Shown here: piece after piece, positions 10,801-17,367 of the stretch
How the letters are laid out: each line of letters opens with the position of its first letter
Position numbering within the stretch: position 1 is the first letter of the stretch
Source: Bacteroidota bacterium
GTDB lineage: Bacteria > Bacteroidota > Bacteroidia > Bacteroidales > Rikenellaceae
Length of the DNA: 33,442 nucleotides
Direction: 5' to 3'
NCBI GenBank assembly: GCA_023443765.1
Contig: JAEZTA010000091.1
Location: 1-33,442 of the forward strand
Made by a program: the position numbers and the translations under genes
The notes under the pieces: generated by a model
The model's input: only the letters and a program-made list of their open reading frames with translations
Databases searched by the model: none
What the model was told of the DNA's origin: nothing

Positions 10801-10989
10801 CGAACGCACCAGCGGCGAGTCGCCACCCGCCTCGGCCTCCCCGACCCCGCGATACGGAATACAGTAAGCATGAGCCGGCTCGGTATTGATCCCATTGACC
10901 AGCGGGTCCTGCCAGGGTTCCGCCCCGGAAGCCGTCCACGCCGTTAAAACCGAGAATATCGAAGTCGCAATTATCCCGTATGCTTTCAT
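7891..10989 (-). CDS. GH2 beta-galactosidase, LacZ type
   Basis: Complete 1032-residue family 2 glycoside hydrolase with a signal peptide (cleavage near TASGA), so periplasmic rather than cytoplasmic like E. coli LacZ. Five-domain LacZ layout: jelly-roll sugar-binding domain (LSGVWDFRY near 64, VPGNWQLQGEYDPP near 98, GVQSAMYLWVNG near 158), immunoglobulin-like domain, and TIM barrel (GVNRHEFDP near 365, VRTSHYPNHPEFY near 399, DEANIESHG near 423). The acid/base Glu474 is in SLGNESGVG and the nucleophile Glu543 in IICEYAHSMGN, followed by GGFIWDWVDQGL. A second beta domain and the C-terminal beta-galactosidase small-chain domain (WFGRGPFESYEDR, DNDRGG) complete it. All hallmark residues are present, so beta-galactosidase activity is likely. 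It is the first enzyme gene after the 104-base gap that follows the GH16 gene. Confidence 0.93.
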   Translation of the reverse strand: MKAYGIIATSIFSVLTAWTASGAEPWQDPLVNGINTEPAHAYCIPYRGVGEAEAGGDSPLVRSLSGVWDFRYCVNPGAVPAGFYKPGAAGSGWDRISVPGNWQLQGEYDPPVFTNIKYPFEPNPPKVPTDYNPVGLYRRTFTVPAEWDGSEVFIHFGGVQSAMYLWVNGRQVGYHEDGMLPAEFNISGYLAEGENSLAVQVFNWSDGSYLEDQDFWRFSGIYRDVFLYALPKTHIRDFGIYPELDDDLRDGSLKLNFSLRNAGAKRSDCKVRVTFKSPSGDRVFTAESDPVRVPAGGEANVGMVRRVAAPAKWSAEAPALYTAGIELLDARGNVLQAMAQPVGFRRVEIRGGLLLVNGQPVKIKGVNRHEFDPYTGRYVTRESMVEDILLMKRHNINAVRTSHYPNHPEFYALCDRYGLYVMDEANIESHGLWEKGYYIGEQPEWKTAIVERNKNMVARDKNHTSIIFWSLGNESGVGPNFDAACEAVRAADPQRRPVHYESQNPAYAQAMTRFDIISTMYPTFDRLEWLFNGDRTRPMIICEYAHSMGNGLGNFRKYWDLFYSYERMQGGFIWDWVDQGLRSKDDSGREYWNVVNYSDGANTNDGLVNPDRTVQPEINEVKKVFQNFNVKNVDVNEGAFTVTNDNYFVSSEGVELHWSITENGSGVASGVIGDLAIAPRSAEFVRIGFDRGLIKRGDEYHFNFSFRTKEADLALPAGYEVASEQIAFDYAPDAEPIGVDDRKHPLRVASESRGLVVYGDGFSVVFDAAERVIASLNYNGRELLAEPMRPCFVRVPTDNDRGGGDGSYYGRWEKAGYGDYRIVPVSVKVIDQPSKVDVTVLNRLECRDGAILHEAVYSVYADGRVGVENTFEIGDRLPPPARIGMYAALPADYDSVEWFGRGPFESYEDRKESAFVGLYSGRVADQHFGYVMPQENGNKTDVRWLRLKSERGGGLLVSGAGNLLNFNVQDYADRDLYDSRTTHLLERGGKTFLHLDMAQMGLGGDDSWSPRVHKEFVLANKVYRYGFTLKGE

Positions 10990-11033
10990 TCGTCACAAAA
11001 AATTAAAGTTATTTCAAACCATCCCCCGGTCGC

Positions 11034-11063
11034 CGGTGCGGAACGACACTGCATTCCGCACCG
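11034..11063 (-). promoter_or_regulatory. intergenic 10-bp perfect stem-loop between GH16 and GH2 genes
   Basis: Arms 11034-11043 and 11054-11063 are perfect reverse complements (CGGTGCGGAA and TTCCGCACCG) around a 10-base loop. They lie in the 104-base gap between the GH16 and GH2 genes. No T-run follows on the minus strand, so this is not a strong intrinsic terminator. An mRNA processing or stabilising hairpin that lets surface-protein and enzyme messages differ in amount is a reasonable guess. Confidence 0.5.
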
Positions 11064-11093
11064 TACGCCGTGAGACTACCTAACACCTTCAAA

Positions 11094-12272
11094 CTATTCC
11101 TTCACCTGGTACACCCGGACGTAATCGACCTCCAGCGTCACCGGATGATTGACCACATTGACCTTCGATCCCGACTGGATCACGAAGCGGTGCGCCGTCT
11201 GGGGAATCCGCCTCACGTCGGTCAGCTCCCACACCTTGTTGCCGTCGACATAGAGGTACAGGTGATCGGGGAACCAGTCGACCCGGAACGTATGCCACTG
11301 GGTACGGTCCAGCCCGGTATGCGTGAACTGCACATGCACGTCCTTGCTCGGGTCCGCGAAATCGGGATGGTGGATAAACGTATTGAGCACGGGCGACTGG
11401 GGCGAAAGGATTTCGTAAATGTCCATCTCACCGTCCTGCGGCCACCGCTCGCTGGCAGGCCACGTAAGGATCACGCCGCCGACATACCCGTCGGGGTCGA
11501 GCATGCTCTTGGCCCGGAATTCGATCCGTCCGTAGGTGAACGGCGTCTTGTGCTTCATGCCGCCCGTAACCACACGGGGATATTTCGGATCCATGTAACA
11601 CGTCAGGTTCAGGATACCCTCCTTTACCGAGAACGCCTCGGGTTTCAGCACGCCGATATTGGAATGACCGTACTCTTCGTTGTAAATCGACCAGTTGCGC
11701 TCATCGACGCCCGCTCCCTCGAACTCCTCGCTGAAGAGCAGTTCCCAGTCGTAATAAAGGTCCGAATCCTTTAACAGCGCAACGGGGTCTATCCGGATCG
11801 CCACTTTGGCCATCGACTCTTCGATGGCATACTTCGACGGGTCCGAAATGGCCAGCACGAGCGAGTAAACCGCCCCTGCATGATCTTTCCGCAGGAAACC
11901 CAGTTTCAGGTCGAGGCTGAACCCGCAGGTCCGCACCCCCTCGGGCGAGTTGACCGCCGACGGGAGCACATACGCCTCCTCCGGAAGCTGCTGCGTTCCT
12001 TCGACCGCTTCGTCCAACACTTCCAGCTTCACCGAATAGGCTTCCAGCGCATCCAGCCCTGCACGATGGATCGAGAGCGGCACGCTGATGACTTCCGAGC
12101 CGGACTCGTACTTGTAATTTCCCGGCACGGCGTAGGGTGAATCGAACGCCGCCTGGGTCAGATAGATGAACGGCGCCTCCTTCCGGCCGTCGGCGTCGTT
12201 GTCGTCGCAGCCGACGCTCACGCTGCACACCGACAAGGCCGCCAGCAAACAGAGATATTTTACGTTTTTCAT
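11094..12272 (-). CDS. DUF1735-GH16 endo-glycanase lipoprotein
   Basis: 392 residues. The signal peptide ends at VGC (Cys22), followed by DDND, an acidic stretch after the lipid Cys that favours export to the outer surface in Bacteroidetes. Residues about 33-160 match the DUF1735 type of beta-sandwich found in PUL lipoproteins. Residues about 178-391 are a GH16 jelly-roll: YGRIEFRAK near 247, then GEMDIYEI near 281. That gives the ExDxxE active site with nucleophile Glu282, Asp284 and acid/base Glu287. The ExDxxE form is that of laminarinase-like, agarase-like and some galactanase GH16 members, not of lichenases. It is the only clear endo-acting surface enzyme here, so it probably makes the first cut. 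Beta-1,3-glucan is the simplest substrate guess; an endo-galactanase role is possible given the LacZ-type neighbour. It follows the short DUF1735 gene by 12 bases. Confidence 0.88.
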   Translation of the reverse strand: MKNVKYLCLLAALSVCSVSVGCDDNDADGRKEAPFIYLTQAAFDSPYAVPGNYKYESGSEVISVPLSIHRAGLDALEAYSVKLEVLDEAVEGTQQLPEEAYVLPSAVNSPEGVRTCGFSLDLKLGFLRKDHAGAVYSLVLAISDPSKYAIEESMAKVAIRIDPVALLKDSDLYYDWELLFSEEFEGAGVDERNWSIYNEEYGHSNIGVLKPEAFSVKEGILNLTCYMDPKYPRVVTGGMKHKTPFTYGRIEFRAKSMLDPDGYVGGVILTWPASERWPQDGEMDIYEILSPQSPVLNTFIHHPDFADPSKDVHVQFTHTGLDRTQWHTFRVDWFPDHLYLYVDGNKVWELTDVRRIPQTAHRFVIQSGSKVNVVNHPVTLEVDYVRVYQVKE

Positions 12273-12284
12273 AACCTAGACTGT

Positions 12285-12806
12285 TTAAAGGTTCTCCTTC
12301 GAGAGGAGTTCCGACGTTTTGATATGGACCCGCGTGGTCGTATACTTATCGTTGAACTGCAACCGGGTCAGGTTCGAGATAGTCACCGGCAGCGAATAGT
12401 CCGTATTCCGGTTTTTCAGCAGGAAGTGCAGGTCGACTTCGAGCCAGAAATAGTTCTCCCGCTTCCCGTCCGCAACGGTGATCTTCCGCGGCATGTCGTA
12501 AGCCGACCCGGGCAGCAGCGTCGTCCCGTCGACCGGTGTGCTACCGGCCGAAATATCCACCGAGAAGCCGCCCACGGCCTCCACGCCCGACTGATAGACG
12601 CCGAGGAAAATGTTGACCTTGTTGTTGGCCTTGTCGATCTCGTAATTCTTGTTGTCCTTCACCCTGGTCCCGTTGACCACATAGGTCAGGCCCCAGGTCG
12701 ACTGCGGCATGTACACCTTCGGCGTAACGTCGATCTCCCGTTCGTCCTCGCAGGAGCAGCACAGCGCAACCGCCGCCAGCAACATCGTATATAATAGCTT
12801 TTTCAT
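12285..12806 (-). CDS. small DUF1735 lipoprotein (probable surface glycan-binding accessory)
   Basis: Start chosen at MKKLLYTMLL (12806); an ATG two codons upstream (12812) is equally possible. The open frame continues to 12965 but would then overlap the preceding SusD gene by about 140 bases, which is unlikely. The 173-residue product has a lipoprotein signal ending CCSC followed by EDERE. One DUF1735-like beta-sandwich fills the rest (VYMPQSTWGL, FLGVYQSGVEAVGGFSV, LPGSAYDMPRKITV, NTDYSLPVTISN). There is no second carbohydrate-binding domain, unlike the larger DUF1735 proteins that usually follow susD. The position directly after susD2 suggests a SusE/F-like or structural accessory role. 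The same domain type sits at the N-terminus of the adjacent GH16 protein, so the two may share a scaffolding function. Binding has to be shown. Confidence 0.75.
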   Translation of the reverse strand: MKKLLYTMLLAAVALCCSCEDEREIDVTPKVYMPQSTWGLTYVVNGTRVKDNKNYEIDKANNKVNIFLGVYQSGVEAVGGFSVDISAGSTPVDGTTLLPGSAYDMPRKITVADGKRENYFWLEVDLHFLLKNRNTDYSLPVTISNLTRLQFNDKYTTTRVHIKTSELLSKENL

Positions 12807-12825
12807 AATCATCGTTTTTTCAATT

Positions 12826-14526
12826 TTACCATCCGGCATTCTGTTCCATCGTCCCCTGCGAACGCACGATCTCCTCCTGCGGAATGGGATAGAGATACAT
12901 CTTCGGAGCCTGGAATTTGCGGCGTCCCGCCTCGAAGGTGGCATATTCATAGGGTTTCGACGCATCCTCCGTCCGGGTGACCTTCACGCCCGTCACAGGA
13001 CGGTTCAGCACCTCCGCTGCAATCTTCCAGCGGCACAAATCCCAGTACCGATACCCCTCGAAAGCCAGTTCGACGCGCCGTTCGTTCCGGATGCAAAGCT
13101 GCATTTCAGCCTTCCCCGGGGCTTCCGCCGCCGTGATCTCGGGCATCTTCACCCCCTCCCGGCCGCGAACCATGTTAACGGCCTCGCGCGCCGTAAGCGG
13201 AAGGGCATACTCCCCGGGACCCGCATCGTCCGGCCCGAACGCCTCGTTCATCGCCTCGGCATAGCTGAGCAGCACCTCGGCATAGCGGAATACGGGCCAG
13301 GCCGAATTCTTCTTCTCGTCGTTGACCAGGTTGAGGTTTTCGTTGAGAAACTTCTTCAGGTAATACCCCGTACGCGACGTGTTGGGATTGTTCGGGTCGT
13401 CCACCCCGCCCGGCCACATCTCCAGCGTCCGACCGTTCCACGAACTGCCGTTTACAGCCACGTTGGCTGTAAAACGCGGATCGACACCCGCATAGGGGTC
13501 GTTCGCATCCACCGTCTTGTGGCCGTGGGCGAGAAACAGGTCGTGCGTCGGGCAAACCCCGGTATTTCCGCCGGCCGTCCCGATCGGATAGTTCTTACGC
13601 TCCATGCTGTTGCCGGCACTGAACCGCACGGCCCAGATGATCTCCTTCTCCTTTTCGGCCGAAACGCCGTCGAGGAACAGGCTCCGGTAATCCTTATAGA
13701 GGCTGAACTTATTGGTGTTTATGATCTCGGCATAGGCCCGTGCGGCTGCGATCCACTTCGCCGGGTCGTTCGCCGGGTTGTGCAGGGGGCTGGCCGCATA
13801 GAGCAGGGCCCTCGCTTTGATCGCCCGGGCGACGTTCTGCGTAACCCGACCGCTCTGCGTAGGCATCGACACATCGGTCCAGCTCGACACCAGCCCGCCC
13901 ATCACACCGGCCGTCTCCTCCGCGATGAACTGCGCCACCTCGTCGAACGACTGCCTCGGCTTGCGGGCCGCGGCGGCATCTTCGGTCTTTTCCGTCATGA
14001 TGGGAATCGCCCCGTAACGCTTGGCCAGTTCGAAATGGTAGTATGCCCGCAGCGCATGCGCCTCGGCGATGAACCGCTCGACCTGCAACACATCCTCTTC
14101 GTATTTGCGCTTCCCGTCGAGCGTCAGCGTATCGCGCTTTACGGCCAGTTTGTCCTTGTAGCCGACCGAGTATTCGAGGAACGCATTGATGTCGTTGATC
14201 CCCTGGTACCCCGCCGCATAATAGTTGTCGGGATTGTAATACGGACCCCAGCTACCTTCGTTGAACCGCTGCGACGAGCTGGAAGAGGTCACATACTGGG
14301 CCTCGTCGGAAACCGTTGCGAAAAGGTTGTTGTCGATGGCATTGAATCCGTGCGACTCCTGGAAACGCGTGTACATCTTGAAACCCATGGAGAGCAGCGT
14401 CTCGTAACGCTCGTCCTTCATGTCGTCCGTAAGATATGCGTCCATCTTGGAGTCGAGGCTGCACGATCCGGCGAACCCGGCTGCCAGCAGCAGCGTCCAC
14501 GCATATTTTCTGATAATCATTTTCAT
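12826..14526 (-). CDS. SusD/RagB-family outer-membrane lipoprotein (second pair)
   Basis: 566 residues, lipoprotein signal ending FAGSC (Cys22). SusD-family proteins cap SusC transporters on the outer surface and bind oligosaccharide. Visible family features: helical TPR-like N-terminal half with YETLLSMGFKMY near 42, EAHALRAYYHFELAKRYG near 195-212 (the highly conserved R-A-x-Y-y-f-x-L-a-k-x-Y-G region), and PVFRYAEVLLSYAEAMNEA near 414. The C-terminal RNERRVELAFEGYRYWDLCRW is the RagB/SusD signature, and YLYPIPQEEI comes near the end. The gene begins 11 bases after susC2 stops. Sequence differs strongly from the other SusD (17368-19137), so the two pairs probably take different oligosaccharides or sizes. 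Confidence 0.94.
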   Translation of the reverse strand: MKMIIRKYAWTLLLAAGFAGSCSLDSKMDAYLTDDMKDERYETLLSMGFKMYTRFQESHGFNAIDNNLFATVSDEAQYVTSSSSSQRFNEGSWGPYYNPDNYYAAGYQGINDINAFLEYSVGYKDKLAVKRDTLTLDGKRKYEEDVLQVERFIAEAHALRAYYHFELAKRYGAIPIMTEKTEDAAAARKPRQSFDEVAQFIAEETAGVMGGLVSSWTDVSMPTQSGRVTQNVARAIKARALLYAASPLHNPANDPAKWIAAARAYAEIINTNKFSLYKDYRSLFLDGVSAEKEKEIIWAVRFSAGNSMERKNYPIGTAGGNTGVCPTHDLFLAHGHKTVDANDPYAGVDPRFTANVAVNGSSWNGRTLEMWPGGVDDPNNPNTSRTGYYLKKFLNENLNLVNDEKKNSAWPVFRYAEVLLSYAEAMNEAFGPDDAGPGEYALPLTAREAVNMVRGREGVKMPEITAAEAPGKAEMQLCIRNERRVELAFEGYRYWDLCRWKIAAEVLNRPVTGVKVTRTEDASKPYEYATFEAGRRKFQAPKMYLYPIPQEEIVRSQGTMEQNAGW

Positions 14527-14537
14527 ACAGCTTCGTT

Positions 14538-17345
14538 TTAGAAGTTCACCATGAGTCCGATATTGTACGATTTCATCGAAGGATAACCGGAAATCACCTC
14601 CGCATCCACGCCGTAGTCGCTCTTCAGCTTGCTCACTTCGAACAGGTTGACGGCATTCACATAGATTCGCGCACTTTCGATCCGGATTTTTCCCAACCAG
14701 CGTTTGGGCAGCGAATAACCCAACTCAAGGTTGCGCAGTTTCAGGAAATCGCCGTTGCACATCCAGAAAGTCGACGGCTGGTAATTGTTGTTGTTGTCCT
14801 GCAACGAAAGGCGCGGGAATTTAGCCGTGCTGCGGGTGTCTATGCCCTGCTCCGGGTAATATGCCCAGCGGTCCTTCGCAATCTCGTAGACGTTGCCGTT
14901 GTTCACGAACGCCCGGGCCTGCGGCGTGTTCAGCAGGTTCACATCCCGGCCTGCAACTCCCTGAAACAGGGCGAAAAGGTCCAGGTTGCGCCACGAGAAG
15001 CCGAGCTGCAGGGCGAAATTGTATTTCGGCATGCTCGCGCCGCCGATCTTCGTCTTGTCGTTCTCGTCGATGACGCCGTCCCCGAAGAGGTCCTTGTATT
15101 TGATGTCACCGGGCTGTACGAATCCAAACGTCGGAACGGGCATTCCCTCCTTCAGCGAGCCGTCGGGGTTGAAGTCCGTAATGTCGTAAAAGCCGTCCGC
15201 CTGATAACCGAAGGGCGTGTTTATCGGATGCCCCGTCGCTGCCGCCGACGCCACCGTCACGGCCTCGGCCATGTAGTCGATCTCGTTGGTGTTATACGAC
15301 ACCATCGCCTTGACCGAGTACCCGAAACGGGATGCCTTGCCCGAATACGCAAGCGTGGCTTCATACCCTTTGTTGGTCACCTCGCCGATATTCTTATACG
15401 ACTCCGGAGCGCCCGCAGCCGAAGGGATCATGTTGTCGCGCGTCAGGATGCCCGAACGCTTGTCCAGAAAGAAATTGAGCTCGACTTCGAGGTTCTTCCA
15501 CAGGCGTACATCCGCCCCGATGTCGTACTTCACGCTCTTCTCAGCAAAAACATCCCGATTGGAGAGGTACAGCAGCCCCAGACCGCCGTTCCATCCGGGT
15601 GTTCCGTAACCGAGGTTGACGCCGCCCTGCGAGGAGTAATAACGCTCCCAGAGGAACCGCCGCTGGGCCATCGGGTCATATCCCGTCACGCCTGCCGAAG
15701 CCCGCAGTTTCAGGTAATCGACCACCCGGCTCTCCTTCAGGAATGCTTCGTTGGAGACTACCCACGCCACACCGGCCGTCGGGTAATAGCCCCAGCGCTT
15801 CCCGGGCCGGTAATTGTCCGACCCGCTGGCCGTGAAGGTGACATCCGCCGAATAACGCCCGTCGTAGGCGTAATTGACCGCCGCCGTCACGTTGGCATAG
15901 CGGTACGACGTGAAGTTCTGCGCAGCGCCGTTCCGCGCGGCATCGGTTTTATAGCGGTTGTACAATGCCGTGACAGCCACCGAAAGCACATGCCGGTTCC
16001 AGGAGCCGTCGTAACCGACCGTCGCTGTGTAGTGCTGCCACATCCACCGCCCGTCGCCGCTGTTCTCATCGCGCAGGTAGTGTGTATTGATGTCCGTGGT
16101 CTGGATCACATCGTTCAGGTAACGCGCATAGGTCCGTTTGTTCGAAGCTCCGTCGCTGGTCCAGTTGCTGAGCGAAATCCCCTCCTGGACGTAAAGCCCC
16201 GGCAGCAGGAAGTCGAGTTTTTCCTTCAGCATCAGGTTGAACTGCATGCTCCGCTGGTGACTCGACACGCGCCCCGTCCCCTGCGTCTCGGCAACGGGAT
16301 TGTTCGGGTAGACCGTCGTGCCGGACCACTCCCCGTTCGCGCTCTTCACCGGGTAGATCAGGCTCGGGTAACGCGCCATGTTCGACCAGAGAGCGCTGAT
16401 GTCCGTATTGGGATTCGTCGTCCGCAGGACATAGCCGCCGAACTCAATGCGCGCGTCGATGAACTTCGTGACGGCAATATCGAGGTTGGTGCGGATGCTG
16501 TAACGGTTGAAGCTATTGTTCGCAAGGGTGTCGTTCACCGGATTGTCGTACAACCCCTTGTTACCCGTGTAACCGAGTTTCACGTAATATTTCACCCGGT
16601 TGCTGCCGCCGCGGACCGAGACGTTCGCATCGCCGTAATGGGTTACGTCGCGCAGTACCTGGTCATACCAGTCGACATCGGGCAGCGTCCCGACCTGGGC
16701 CGGGTCATAAAACGTGGTCCATGCACCGTTGTCGTTGCTCAGCGCCTCGTTGTACAGCCCGGCATACTCCCGGGTGCGCAGCGGTTTGTTGATCGCCGCC
16801 GCCTGCTGGAACCCGAAGCGGGCGTGGAACGCCACCTTCGGAGCGCTTACGACACCCCGCTTGGTCGTGATCCAGACCACCCCGTTGGCGCCCCGCATTC
16901 CGAACGGGGCCAGCGCCGCGGCCTCCTTGAGTATCCGCACGTCCTCGATCTCGAAAGCCGAGAGGTTCTGCGCATACTCCGGATCTACCTGATACCCGTC
17001 CACGAAGATCGGATAGCCGTTGTTGTTATAGGTCCCTATGCCGCGGATGTCGAGATAGGCGCCGTCCTTGCCCGGTTCGCCGCCGCGTTCGGTGACGATA
17101 AGCCCGGGTATACGGCCGTAGAGCATGTTGGTCAGCGACACGGTCGGAATATCTATTTCCGACCCCGCGGCGCCGCTGGCGGAGTAAGCCGAGGTGGTCA
17201 TATCCTCCCTGACCGACGTGCCGGGCTTCGTTCGGCGCAGCGTATCGGCATCGTTCGGCGCAGCGGCCCACGCGGCGACGGAGGATACCGACATGGCAGC
17301 GCCCAGGATACAACCCAGCAATTTATCTTTCAGAATCATTGTCAT
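14538..17345 (-). CDS. SusC-like TonB-dependent transporter lacking the carboxypeptidase-like domain (second pair)
   Basis: Outer-membrane TonB-dependent oligosaccharide importer. The reading frame can be extended to a TTG at 17363, only 4 bases after the susD1 stop. I prefer the ATG at 17345 (MTMILKDKLL), which leaves 22 bases for a ribosome-binding region and gives 935 residues; the ATG at 17339 is also possible. A signal peptide (cleavage near AWAAA) is followed after only about 35 residues by the plug domain (VSLTNMLYGRIPGLIV, YLDIRGIGTYNN, GMRGANGVVWITTKRG). The usual N-terminal carboxypeptidase-regulatory-like beta-sandwich is missing. The 22-strand barrel part follows, ending MKSYNIGLMVNF. 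It is about 150 residues shorter than susC1. The YPIFVDGYQVDPEYAQNLSA stretch is the usual plug D-G-V region in a variant form. Forms a pair with the SusD at 12826-14526. Confidence 0.92.
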   Translation of the reverse strand: MTMILKDKLLGCILGAAMSVSSVAAWAAAPNDADTLRRTKPGTSVREDMTTSAYSASGAAGSEIDIPTVSLTNMLYGRIPGLIVTERGGEPGKDGAYLDIRGIGTYNNNGYPIFVDGYQVDPEYAQNLSAFEIEDVRILKEAAALAPFGMRGANGVVWITTKRGVVSAPKVAFHARFGFQQAAAINKPLRTREYAGLYNEALSNDNGAWTTFYDPAQVGTLPDVDWYDQVLRDVTHYGDANVSVRGGSNRVKYYVKLGYTGNKGLYDNPVNDTLANNSFNRYSIRTNLDIAVTKFIDARIEFGGYVLRTTNPNTDISALWSNMARYPSLIYPVKSANGEWSGTTVYPNNPVAETQGTGRVSSHQRSMQFNLMLKEKLDFLLPGLYVQEGISLSNWTSDGASNKRTYARYLNDVIQTTDINTHYLRDENSGDGRWMWQHYTATVGYDGSWNRHVLSVAVTALYNRYKTDAARNGAAQNFTSYRYANVTAAVNYAYDGRYSADVTFTASGSDNYRPGKRWGYYPTAGVAWVVSNEAFLKESRVVDYLKLRASAGVTGYDPMAQRRFLWERYYSSQGGVNLGYGTPGWNGGLGLLYLSNRDVFAEKSVKYDIGADVRLWKNLEVELNFFLDKRSGILTRDNMIPSAAGAPESYKNIGEVTNKGYEATLAYSGKASRFGYSVKAMVSYNTNEIDYMAEAVTVASAAATGHPINTPFGYQADGFYDITDFNPDGSLKEGMPVPTFGFVQPGDIKYKDLFGDGVIDENDKTKIGGASMPKYNFALQLGFSWRNLDLFALFQGVAGRDVNLLNTPQARAFVNNGNVYEIAKDRWAYYPEQGIDTRSTAKFPRLSLQDNNNNYQPSTFWMCNGDFLKLRNLELGYSLPKRWLGKIRIESARIYVNAVNLFEVSKLKSDYGVDAEVISGYPSMKSYNIGLMVNF

Positions 17346-17367
17346 ACCAGTAAATTTTAGCAATGCA

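Noticed and set aside
7465..10947. A 1160-codon plus-strand open frame opposite the GH2 gene
   Set aside because: Shadow of the LacZ-type gene. No domain or signal peptide is recognisable, and composition is antisense-like.
12807..12965. N-terminal extension of the small DUF1735 gene
   Set aside because: It would overlap the end of susD2 by about 140 bases and bury the signal peptide inside the protein.
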